From the NCBI RefSeq assembly GCF_002906155.1, contig NZ_MUJK01000001.1:1178001-1242000 (forward strand): 64,000 nt of DNA. Direction: 5' to 3'. Shown here piece after piece: positions 57,505 to 64,000 of this stretch. The first letter of the stretch is position 1. Each line of letters begins with the position of its first letter. Made by a program: the position numbers and the translations under genes. This DNA is from Pseudomonas laurylsulfativorans. Lineage in GTDB: Bacteria; Pseudomonadota; Gammaproteobacteria; Pseudomonadales; Pseudomonadaceae. The notes under the pieces were generated by a model, which did not search any database, was not told the DNA's origin, and saw nothing but the letters and a program-made list of their open reading frames with translations.

Positions 57505-57609
57505 GATCGTCTCCGCCTTTATTGTCATTATTTTTGGTGTGAGCCTGACGAAAGGCCCGAATGATTGCCTGATGATAGGCATGATCTGCACAATACTTGA
57601 CACTTATTT

Positions 57610-57626
57610 GAAGTTAGATCAACTTC
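57610..57626. promoter_or_regulatory. Small palindrome upstream of the P450 gene
   Basis: GAAGTT-AGATC-AACTTC, a perfect 6-5-6 inverted repeat about 105 bp upstream of the P450 start. Possible operator. Confidence 0.35.
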
Positions 57627-57644
57627 TCCGACAACAGGCCAGGT

Positions 57645-58148
57645 TCAATAGGCTTGCTGCACCAGCGTCATGCGACCACCCGCCAGCATCAGCGCGCAGT
57701 ACAGTCCCAGCTCCACCACTTGTTCAGTGGAGAAAAACGCCGCGAGGCGGGAGAAATACTCGTCGTCGATGGCCAGGTAATCGCTCGCAAATGCTTCGGC
57801 ATAGTGCAGCGCCGCCCGTTCGGCCGGCGTGAAATGCTCACTGTCGGTCGCCATGCAGGCGATGTCCTGCTCGGTCACGGTGTCGGATTTTCGCGCCAGT
57901 TGGCAGGCCTGGCAGGTGGTGATGCTGGCGATCTTCAGCCGCACCAATTCGCGCAAACGCTCATCGAGCAAACTGTCGGTGTGCAGGCTTTCCATCAAGC
58001 CGAGCCAGGCCAGCGCCACTGGCGGACGGTGTGCCCAGACCTGCACCGGCGTAGTGGAACTGAGCATGCGGTTGCGCTGGCCACGCTCGACCGCGTCTTG
58101 CAACGCAGCCGGCATGGCTTCAAGAGGTATCAGCGGTAAGCGCGCCAT
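57645..58148 (-). CDS. AhpD/carboxymuconolactone decarboxylase-family protein
   Basis: A 167-residue helical protein of the AhpD-like group. The CxxC of peroxidase-type members is present as TTCQACQLARKS; the conserved His a few residues later is not evident. Roles in the family range from alkylhydroperoxidase to lactone decarboxylase, so the function here is open. The ATG at 58148 comes one base after the thiolase stop region; the longer frame overlaps the thiolase and is discarded. Last gene of the five-gene run beginning at 62165. Confidence 0.85.
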   Translation of the reverse strand: MARLPLIPLEAMPAALQDAVERGQRNRMLSSTTPVQVWAHRPPVALAWLGLMESLHTDSLLDERLRELVRLKIASITTCQACQLARKSDTVTEQDIACMATDSEHFTPAERAALHYAEAFASDYLAIDDEYFSRLAAFFSTEQVVELGLYCALMLAGGRMTLVQQAY

Positions 58149-58149
58149 C

Positions 58150-59337
58150 TCAATCGAGCCGCTCAATGATCGTGGCCGTGCCCATCCCGCCGGCGCAGCA
58201 AATGGCTTGCAAGCCATAACGCCCGCCGCGGCGCTCGAGCTCATTAAGCAAGGTCGTCATCAGCCGTGCCCCGCTCGCCCCCAATGGATGACCAAGCGCG
58301 ATGGCGCCACCATTGACGTTCAACTTGCTGTGCGGCACGCCGGTCTCCGCCATCCAGGCCAGCGGCACCGACGCAAAGGCTTCATTGACTTCGAACAGGT
58401 CGATGTCATCGATACTCAGCCCGGCCTTGGCCAAGACCTTGCGGGTCGCCTCAATGGGCCCGGTCAGCATCAATGTCGGATCGGAGCCCACGGTGGTGAA
58501 GGCAACGACGCGCGCCCTCGCCCGCAGCCCCAGGTTTTCCGCGGTTTCGCCACTCATCAATAGCAATGCCGCTGCCCCGTCGGAGATCTGCGACGAGTTG
58601 CCAGCTGTGATGCGCCCGGTATCCGGGCGAAAGCTGGTTTTCAGTGTCGAGAGTTTTTCCCGCGAGGTATCACGGCGAATGGTTTCGTCGCGAAGCAGCG
58701 TGTTGGCAGGCTCCGTCAACTCCAGTTCACGCAGCCGCTCGACCGCCACTGGAACGATTTCATTCTCAAAATAACCTGCATCGCAAGCCGCCGCTGCGCG
58801 CTGGTGACTGGCAAACGCGAAGTCATCCAGAGCCTCGCGACTGAGCCCCCATTTGTCGGCGATTCGCTCGGCCGCCTCACCTTGACTGGTCAATTCATAG
58901 CGTTGCGCGGCCATCCAGCCGAATGCTTGCCCATGGATTTCACGGTTGCTGCCCATGGGCACACGGCTCATGTTTTCCGCGCCGCCCGCCACCACGATGT
59001 CGGCGGCGCCAGCGGCGATTGCTCCGGCGGCCATGTGTACAGCCACTTCACCCGAGCCGCATTTACGGTCGATTGTCAGCCCCGCAACGGTGACCGGCCA
59101 ACCGGCCCCCAACAACGCCGTCCGGGCAATGTTGGCAGACTGCTCGCCAATTTGCGTTACGCAGCCAAAGATCACGTCGTCCACAGAGGCCGGCGATACG
59201 TCGACGCGCTCCAGCAGACGACTGATCACCAGTGACCCGAGGTGGTCCGCACGCACGCCGGCAAGGCTGCCGCGAAACTTGCCCACCGGCGTGCGCACCG
59301 CATCAACAATGACGATGTCTTTCTTATCGTTTTTCAT
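58150..59337 (-). CDS. Acetyl-CoA acyltransferase (thiolase), right island
   Basis: A 395-residue thiolase. Seen: Cys93 in TIDRKCGSGE, where the commoner form is NRQCSSG; GGAIALGHPLGASGAR with the His; and CCAGGMGTAT with the second Cys. It is distinct from the thiolase at 26177. Its start overlaps the stop of the dehydrogenase gene by four bases (ATGA). It would release acetyl-CoA or propionyl-CoA from the pathway's 3-ketoacyl-CoA. Confidence 0.94.
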   Translation of the reverse strand: MKNDKKDIVIVDAVRTPVGKFRGSLAGVRADHLGSLVISRLLERVDVSPASVDDVIFGCVTQIGEQSANIARTALLGAGWPVTVAGLTIDRKCGSGEVAVHMAAGAIAAGAADIVVAGGAENMSRVPMGSNREIHGQAFGWMAAQRYELTSQGEAAERIADKWGLSREALDDFAFASHQRAAAACDAGYFENEIVPVAVERLRELELTEPANTLLRDETIRRDTSREKLSTLKTSFRPDTGRITAGNSSQISDGAAALLLMSGETAENLGLRARARVVAFTTVGSDPTLMLTGPIEATRKVLAKAGLSIDDIDLFEVNEAFASVPLAWMAETGVPHSKLNVNGGAIALGHPLGASGARLMTTLLNELERRGGRYGLQAICCAGGMGTATIIERLD

Positions 59338-60236
59338 AGCGCACTGGCCTTGAGCCCCGAGCCCGGCACTTGCTTGCCTTCTTCATAGCGGTAAACGCCA
59401 TGCCCGGATTTGCGCCCCAACCGGCCGGCCGCAACCATCTTGATAATCAGCGGGCAAGGTCGAAACTTTTCACCAAGGGTCTGGTGCAGGTAGCGCAGCA
59501 CCGACAACCGAGTATCCCAACCGGTCAGGTCACCCAGTTCCAGCGGTCCCATCGGGTGGTTGAAGCCAAGGCGCAGTGCGGTGTCGATGTCTTCAGCGGT
59601 CGCGGTGCCTTCCTGCAGCATCCACATCGCCTCGTTACCCAACAACGCCGACATACGGCTGGTGGTCAGTCCCGGCGATTCATTGACGACGATCGAGGTC
59701 TTGCCGATTTGCTCGCAGAGAGTGCGGGTACGCGCGACCACTTCATCACTGGTCGCGAGGCCGCGCACCAGCTCCACCAGCTTCATCTTGTGCACCGGAT
59801 TGAAGAAGTGCATGCCGACTACGCGATCGGCACAGTCCACCGACGCCGCAATCTCGGTGACACTGAGGGCCGAAGTGTTGGTGGCGATGATGGCGTCATC
59901 CGCCAGTAACGGTGCCGCTAGGCCAATGACCGCCTTCTTGATTGCCAACTGCTCCGAAACCGTCTCGATCAGCACGTTGGCGCCGATGGCGGCTTCACTC
60001 AAGTCGCCACAGGTGAGCAGATTCGCCAGCGATTGCTGTGCTTGCTGCTCGCTGACCTTGCCCAGGCGCACGCCATCGGCAAGGATCTTCTCGATACTCG
60101 CCCTGGCCTGCGCCAGTGCCGCAGTGTTGGTGTCCACCAGCAACGTACTAAACCCGGAGCTGGCGAACGCATGTGCAATGCCGGTACCCATCAGGCCGGC
60201 ACCGACGACGACTACTTTTTCTTGATTAGCGCTCAT
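59334..60236 (-). CDS. 3-hydroxyacyl-CoA dehydrogenase
   Basis: A 300-residue stand-alone enzyme with Rossmann motif GAGLMGTGIA, ATNTSALSV, catalytic His in GMHFFNPVHKMKLVE, and NHPMGPLELGDLTGWD. Length fits 3-hydroxybutyryl-CoA dehydrogenase-type proteins. The start at 60236 is set by conservation, since the frame reaches 54 codons further upstream into the next gene. It oxidises 3-hydroxyacyl-CoA to the ketoacyl-CoA used by the thiolase that follows. Confidence 0.93.
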   Translation of the reverse strand: MSANQEKVVVVGAGLMGTGIAHAFASSGFSTLLVDTNTAALAQARASIEKILADGVRLGKVSEQQAQQSLANLLTCGDLSEAAIGANVLIETVSEQLAIKKAVIGLAAPLLADDAIIATNTSALSVTEIAASVDCADRVVGMHFFNPVHKMKLVELVRGLATSDEVVARTRTLCEQIGKTSIVVNESPGLTTSRMSALLGNEAMWMLQEGTATAEDIDTALRLGFNHPMGPLELGDLTGWDTRLSVLRYLHQTLGEKFRPCPLIIKMVAAGRLGRKSGHGVYRYEEGKQVPGSGLKASAL

Positions 60237-60249
60237 GTTCGGCTCTCTT

Positions 60250-61101
60250 TTAGGCTCGGTTCTTTTTGCTGACCACATTGCGCAACGTGCCAATACCCTC
60301 AACGCTGGCTTCGACGACATCGCCCTCCTTGAGGAACAGACCGGTACCCATTCCCACCCCCGCTGGAGACCCCGTAAACAACACATCGCCGGCGGCAAAA
60401 CTCGAACGCTGTTGCACGAAGCGGATCAGTTGCCCGACATCCCAGGTCATTTCACCGGTGGAGCCGTCCTGGCGCACTTCGCCATTCACTTTCAAGGTCA
60501 GGCGCAGCCGTGGTGAACCTGCCGGGAACTCGTCCTTGGTGACGATCCAGGGTCCAAGGCCCGTGGTCTGGTCCTGGCTTTTGGCCGCGAACAAGTCCAT
60601 GCCGATACCCGCAGGCCCACTGCGTTGCAGATCGCGCGCACTGACGTCGTTGCCGACGGTGTAGCCGAGTACGCAAGCCAACGGGTTTTCCAGATCGATC
60701 TCGGGCGTGCCGATGACGACGACCAGTTCCACTTCGTGATCCAGCTCCTCCGTCAACGGCGGAAAGCGAATCGGGTCATTCGCACCAATCAATGCCCCAT
60801 AGGCCTTGAGAAAGGCGACGGGCTGCGCCGGCGCACTCAAGCCGAATTCCACCAGGTGCTTGGCGTAGTTGGCACCCGCCACGACCACTCGATTGACGGG
60901 TTCAATCGGTGGCAGCAGGCGTACTTTTGATAACGGCAGGGAAGAACCCGAGAGACGCACCGAGCTGATTCCGCGACCGGCCGCCACGGCTGGCGCCCAG
61001 TCGTTGAACTCACCGGAAATTGGCGTTACCTGGTCTTGGGCGACATCGACAACAGCCCAAAAAATGCCCGTGCCCAAGTATTCACATCGCGCCAGTTTCA
61101 T
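60250..61101 (-). CDS. Fumarylacetoacetate hydrolase (FAH) family protein
   Basis: A 283-residue member of the FAH family, which cleaves C-C bonds of acylpyruvates and related diketones or isomerises and decarboxylates them. Seen: metal ligands in LDHEVELVVVIG, GYTVGNDVSARDLQ, a catalytic Lys in AAKSQDQTTGLGPW, and TGSPAGVGMGTG. Its start shares a base with the stop of the amidohydrolase gene. Together with two amidohydrolases it implies a ring- or chain-cleavage step in the right-island pathway. Confidence 0.92.
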   Translation of the reverse strand: MKLARCEYLGTGIFWAVVDVAQDQVTPISGEFNDWAPAVAAGRGISSVRLSGSSLPLSKVRLLPPIEPVNRVVVAGANYAKHLVEFGLSAPAQPVAFLKAYGALIGANDPIRFPPLTEELDHEVELVVVIGTPEIDLENPLACVLGYTVGNDVSARDLQRSGPAGIGMDLFAAKSQDQTTGLGPWIVTKDEFPAGSPRLRLTLKVNGEVRQDGSTGEMTWDVGQLIRFVQQRSSFAAGDVLFTGSPAGVGMGTGLFLKEGDVVEASVEGIGTLRNVVSKKNRA

Positions 61102-62165
61102 CAGGCACCTACCTTGCCCAACTTGGTCGGGTCCAGGTGCAGCAAACGGCAGGCGTTTTCATAGCGGATCTTGCGCATATCGGCATCGGACAACTGCAGG
61201 CCATGGGTCAGGTCGTGGCGTACCGCATCGCTGCCACCAAAGTTGCTGCCGTACAGCACATGGTCAGCACCGATGATGTCGATCAACGCCTGGCGCATCG
61301 GCACTTCATGCAGCTCCACGTCGAAGTAGAAGTTCTTCATGTATTCGAGCAGGGGTTTCTTGTTGTATTTGACGTCGAGGTTTTCGTTGGTCTTGGCCAG
61401 GCGACCGAGCTGGTACGGCACATACCCACCACCATGAGTGATGTACACCTTCAGATCCGGGAAGCGATCCAGCACACCGCCGCAGATCAGATTCCAGAAG
61501 CAGCGCGTCTCGTCGTACTGCATGCCGACGATCGCGGTGGTTTCGTAACGGTCGTCGTTAGCGTTCTTGCCCCAGGTGACGGACTGGTTGTAGCCGTGCA
61601 CGAAAATCGGCAAATCCAGGTCGCAAAGGGTGCGCCATACCACGTCGAGTTCCGGCGAATCGAATTCCAGGCCACCGAAGTTGGCGCCCCCCGCCACCAG
61701 GCCTTTGGCACCCAGCTCTGTGCAGGCATAGCGAATTTCAGCAGCAGCCGCTTCCGGGACATTGAGTGGCGCATGGGCCCAGAACATCAGGCGGTCTGGC
61801 GCTGCGGAGCAGTATTCAGCCAGGGTCCTGTTGACCGTACGGGCGAACGGCACGGCGAATTCTGCTTCAGTCCAGTACATGTAGCAGTGCGAAGGAACAG
61901 ACACCACCTGCAGGTTTTGACCGGCGGCATTCATGCCGGCCAGGCGCACTTTCGGATCAGCCCAGCGAGCAAAATATTCTTCCAGCTTGGGGCCGTTGCC
62001 GGAGCGGACGGCGGCCTTACGTTCTGGCGATCCCAGACCCAGAATCCAATCACCTACACGCAGCTTGATGTCACCGTCAGCGTGTTGCTCGAAAAACGGC
62101 CCCCAATGAGGGTGTTGGTTGTAGTAGCCCGGATGGGGAGCGTGAGCATGGAGATCGATAAGCAT
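61101..62165 (-). CDS. ACMSD-type amidohydrolase, copy 2
   Basis: A 354-residue amidohydrolase_2 protein. Seen: DLHAHAPHPG, giving His6-x-His8; a metal His in IFVHGYNQ; YITHGGG; and LYGSNFGGSD with the late metal Asp. The ATG at 62165 has GAGG upstream; a GTG at 62189 is the alternative. It heads the overlapping run amidohydrolase-FAH-dehydrogenase-thiolase-AhpD. It is only distantly similar to the amidohydrolase at 54718, so the two probably catalyse different steps. Confidence 0.9.
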   Translation of the reverse strand: MLIDLHAHAPHPGYYNQHPHWGPFFEQHADGDIKLRVGDWILGLGSPERKAAVRSGNGPKLEEYFARWADPKVRLAGMNAAGQNLQVVSVPSHCYMYWTEAEFAVPFARTVNRTLAEYCSAAPDRLMFWAHAPLNVPEAAAAEIRYACTELGAKGLVAGGANFGGLEFDSPELDVVWRTLCDLDLPIFVHGYNQSVTWGKNANDDRYETTAIVGMQYDETRCFWNLICGGVLDRFPDLKVYITHGGGYVPYQLGRLAKTNENLDVKYNKKPLLEYMKNFYFDVELHEVPMRQALIDIIGADHVLYGSNFGGSDAVRHDLTHGLQLSDADMRKIRYENACRLLHLDPTKLGKVGA

Positions 62166-62291
62166 GTCTAGGTACCTCGAAGTTGGCACTTTTTGTTGGT
62201 TTGTTAGCGCGGTTCCTTCCCGCGAACAGACACAAGCTGTCGCGCAAAGGGTAAGCCGAAAGGCTCGCTGCTAAGACCAGAGATTAAATTC

Positions 62292-62324
62292 AAATTGAGC
62301 AGAAATCAAAATTCTGTTCAATTT
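62292..62324. promoter_or_regulatory. 13-bp inverted repeat, probable TetR operator
   Basis: AAATTGAGCAGAA and TTCTGTTCAATTT, with one mismatch and a 7-bp spacer, lie 127 bp upstream of the operon starting at 62165. TGTTCAAYTTAT recurs at 63318-63329 in the TetR-ligase divergent region. Confidence 0.55.
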
Positions 62325-62460
62325 ATTTTCAATCGTCGCGCAAAAGCCTGCGCCAGAGCCTTCGAGCGAAGTCGAAAACACCCTGTACGGTGGAAAAAAC
62401 AGGCTGCTGCGGGGGATGGGATGCACAACGAGGGGAAAAACATAGACGCCGCCAGAAACG

Positions 62461-62490
62461 AAAAAGCCCCCGAAAATCGGGGGCCTTCTT
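62461..62490 (-). terminator. Rho-independent terminator of the right-island TetR gene
   Basis: On the minus strand GCCCCCGA and TCGGGGGC pair around a short loop, followed by five T. Located about 25 bp past the TetR stop. Confidence 0.88.
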
Positions 62491-62515
62491 GCAGCGAGAG
62501 GGGGATTCTTGAAGG

Positions 62516-63247
62516 TCAGCGTCGAGTGCGTGACGTAGAACCCATGATCAGCGCACCGAGGAGCTTTTTCACCCGCACAGGGAACAGGCGACGACCTGCC
62601 GCCTCCGGCACCAGGATTTCGCTCAACACATAACGAATGATCATTTCGCAGATCAGCTCACGATCAAGGCGTACGCCGAGGCGATCGTCCCAATCGTCGA
62701 AAACGATCCCCAGGCCGTCCTGAAAACGCACGATCGAATCGTGGAAGATCCGCCGAAAAAACCCCAGCGCGTAGTCAGGGGCGACCACCAGCAGGCGCCG
62801 CGCACGACTTTGTTCGAGATAGTTGTCGAGATAGGCAAACAGCGCATTGAGGCGCGCTTCCGGGTCGCTGATGTGGCCAAGTTCCTGGGACAGGGAGCTG
62901 TGGAAACTTTCGCGTTTATGCCGCGAAAAGGTGTCCAGAAGGTCTTCTTGCGAAGCGAAGTAGCGGTAAAAGGTGCCGCGCGAAACGCCGGCGACCTGGC
63001 ACACGTCCAGGATCGAAATGCGGTCTGCACCCGACATCAATACCACCTCTTCGGTGGCCTTCAGGATATTGGCGATGGTTTCTTCGGAACGCCGGTTGGG
63101 TTTGACCTTGGCGCCTGCGACTGCTTTGGGGCCGGTGCGTCGTTCCAGCGACTTACCCGCTTCTGCACCTGCGTCCGGCACCACGTTTTTTTTCGTTTTA
63201 GGGGCTGGTATTGGCGCTTCTGCTTTCTGGGATGCGGCTTTTGGCAT
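62516..63247 (-). CDS. TetR-family repressor with long basic N-terminal extension
   Basis: A 243-residue TetR regulator. Residues 1-55 are a low-complexity Ala/Lys/Pro-rich tail. The DNA-binding domain follows, with ISILDVCQVAGVSRGTFYRYFASQ. The C-terminal part is the helical ligand domain. Divergent from the acyl-CoA ligase at 63431; the region between them has TGTTCAACTTAT, which also occurs in front of the amidohydrolase operon. It probably represses both until a CoA-ester or substrate ligand appears; this is inference. Confidence 0.92.
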   Translation of the reverse strand: MPKAASQKAEAPIPAPKTKKNVVPDAGAEAGKSLERRTGPKAVAGAKVKPNRRSEETIANILKATEEVVLMSGADRISILDVCQVAGVSRGTFYRYFASQEDLLDTFSRHKRESFHSSLSQELGHISDPEARLNALFAYLDNYLEQSRARRLLVVAPDYALGFFRRIFHDSIVRFQDGLGIVFDDWDDRLGVRLDRELICEMIIRYVLSEILVPEAAGRRLFPVRVKKLLGALIMGSTSRTRR

Positions 63248-63288
63248 GGGTTGATGGGCTCATTGAGAGTAAAGATAAGCAACACTAG

Positions 63289-63329
63289 CACAGGATCTGT
63301 GCATAAATAACGTTATATGTTCAACTTAT
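63289..63329. promoter_or_regulatory. Divergent TetR-ligase control region with CACAG-GAT-CTGTG and TGTTCAACTTAT
   Basis: A perfect 5-3-5 palindrome at 63289-63301, and TGTTCAACTTAT at 63318-63329 in AT-rich DNA. The second is shared with the inverted repeat at 62292-62324. Confidence 0.4.
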
Positions 63330-63430
63330 CCCTAAAGACATTTGCAAAATTTCTATTTAGAATCCAATTCTCTCTTCAAAATAAAATCAGGCGCACCAAC
63401 AGCTGTTGGTCCCTAAAACGGAGAATATTC

Positions 63431-64000
63431 ATGGGCAGCAGCGGCAATCCAGAGACCTGGGCAGTGGGAGAACGAGACACTGTCATCGAAGCGCTAGATC
63501 GTGCGGTAGCAAGGCATCCAGACAAAATATTGCTGGATTTCAGTGGCGAGTTATACACATATGCTCAGGTTGACTCACTCTCAACCAAAATGGCCAACGC
63601 CCTTGCCACCCTCGGCGTCAAGGCCGGTGAAACCGTGCTGACCATGCTCGATAACAATATCGATGCCGTCACTACCTGGCTGGCGATCAACAAGCTCTGC
63701 GCCGTGAGTGTGCCGATCAATACCGCCCTTAAAGGTGAGTTCCTGCGTCACCAGATCGCCGACACCGGCACTTCGGTGGTGATCTGCGAGTCGGCTTACC
63801 TGCCACGCGTGACCTCACTGGCAGAACAACTGCAGGATGTGCACCATATTCTTTATCGGGGCACGCCCGAAGCCTTGGCCGATTGCCGGATTCGCGTGGC
63901 GCCACTGGATGAATTCCGAGGTCATGACGCCACCCCCCTGCCCAATAAACCGCAGCCGTCGGATCTCGCCTGCCTGATCTACACCTCAGGCACCACCGGC
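63431..64000 (+). CDS. Acyl-CoA ligase (AMP-binding), cut by window edge
   Basis: The first 190 codons of an adenylate-forming enzyme. The opening matches the family (YTYAQVDSLSTKMANALATLGV, then GETVLTMLDNNIDAV), and the last codons read LIYTSGTTG, the ATP-binding P-loop. CGGAG precedes the ATG at 63431. The gene continues beyond 64000. It would activate an acid of the right-island pathway to its CoA ester; divergent TetR control is likely. Confidence 0.9.
   Translation, partial: MGSSGNPETWAVGERDTVIEALDRAVARHPDKILLDFSGELYTYAQVDSLSTKMANALATLGVKAGETVLTMLDNNIDAVTTWLAINKLCAVSVPINTALKGEFLRHQIADTGTSVVICESAYLPRVTSLAEQLQDVHHILYRGTPEALADCRIRVAPLDEFRGHDATPLPNKPQPSDLACLIYTSGTTG

Overview
The window looks like accessory chromosome (or a large catabolic island) of a Pseudomonas-type gammaproteobacterium. 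The basis is GC-rich coding with AGGAG-type ribosome sites, the style of the AraC, TetR and LAL-LuxR regulators, and the close packing of degradation genes. No rRNA, tRNA, CRISPR array, phage or intact insertion sequence was seen. Nearly every gene belongs to uptake, activation or CoA-linked breakdown of small organic molecules.

Left island (about 1.2-46 kb). An EthD-like protein and an AraC regulator precede a Baeyer-Villiger monooxygenase (BVMO) and an alpha/beta hydrolase. Next come an outer-membrane barrel protein with an Fe(II)/2-oxoglutarate (PhyH-type) dioxygenase, an AraC and a TetR regulator, two tandem NCS1 permeases with a small membrane protein, and an amine block. The amine block holds an imine-reductase-like enzyme divergent from an (R)-selective-amine-transaminase-like enzyme, a second PhyH dioxygenase, a second imine-reductase-like enzyme, a truncated third one and a chemoreceptor. 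A third AraC gene then heads SDR-hydrolase-SDR. A beta-oxidation run (acyl-CoA dehydrogenase, FadB-like fusion, thiolase, SDR), a LAL-LuxR regulator and an acyl-CoA ligase follow on the minus strand. Then come an iron alcohol dehydrogenase, a second BVMO and an HSL esterase. The island closes with a second module (APC permease, SDR, class III aminotransferase, hydrolase, PhyH dioxygenase) that repeats enzymes of the amine block, and the wreck of an omega-transaminase gene.

The left island is tied together by twelve copies of a previously unnoticed element, AACAGGT-N7-GGMCA with a strictly conserved 7-bp spacer. It sits in intergenic regions in front of almost every transcription unit there and always has the same orientation relative to the gene it precedes. 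I infer one regulator, probably AraC-type, controlling a scattered regulon. A second palindrome, GGTC-N4-GACC, occurs upstream of the TetR gene and twice upstream of the third AraC gene.

Right island (about 46-64 kb). Almost everything is on the minus strand: MFS transporter, small esterase, periplasmic Cache protein, a PanC homologue, a glutathione peroxidase, a long-chain-type acyl-CoA dehydrogenase, a crotonase, a probable heteromeric acyl-CoA dehydrogenase pair, two ACMSD-type amidohydrolases, a cytochrome P450, an AhpD-like protein, thiolase, 3-hydroxyacyl-CoA dehydrogenase, FAH-family hydrolase and a TetR regulator. A divergent acyl-CoA ligase runs off the right edge. None of the twelve elements was seen here, so this appears to be a separate regulon.

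A workable model for the left island is: import of a nitrogen-containing, probably cyclic or chiral amine; hydroxylation by PhyH enzymes; amine/imine/ketone interconversion by transaminase and imine reductases; BVMO conversion of the ketone to ester or lactone; hydrolysis; alcohol oxidation; CoA activation and beta-oxidation. The substrate cannot be read from the sequence.
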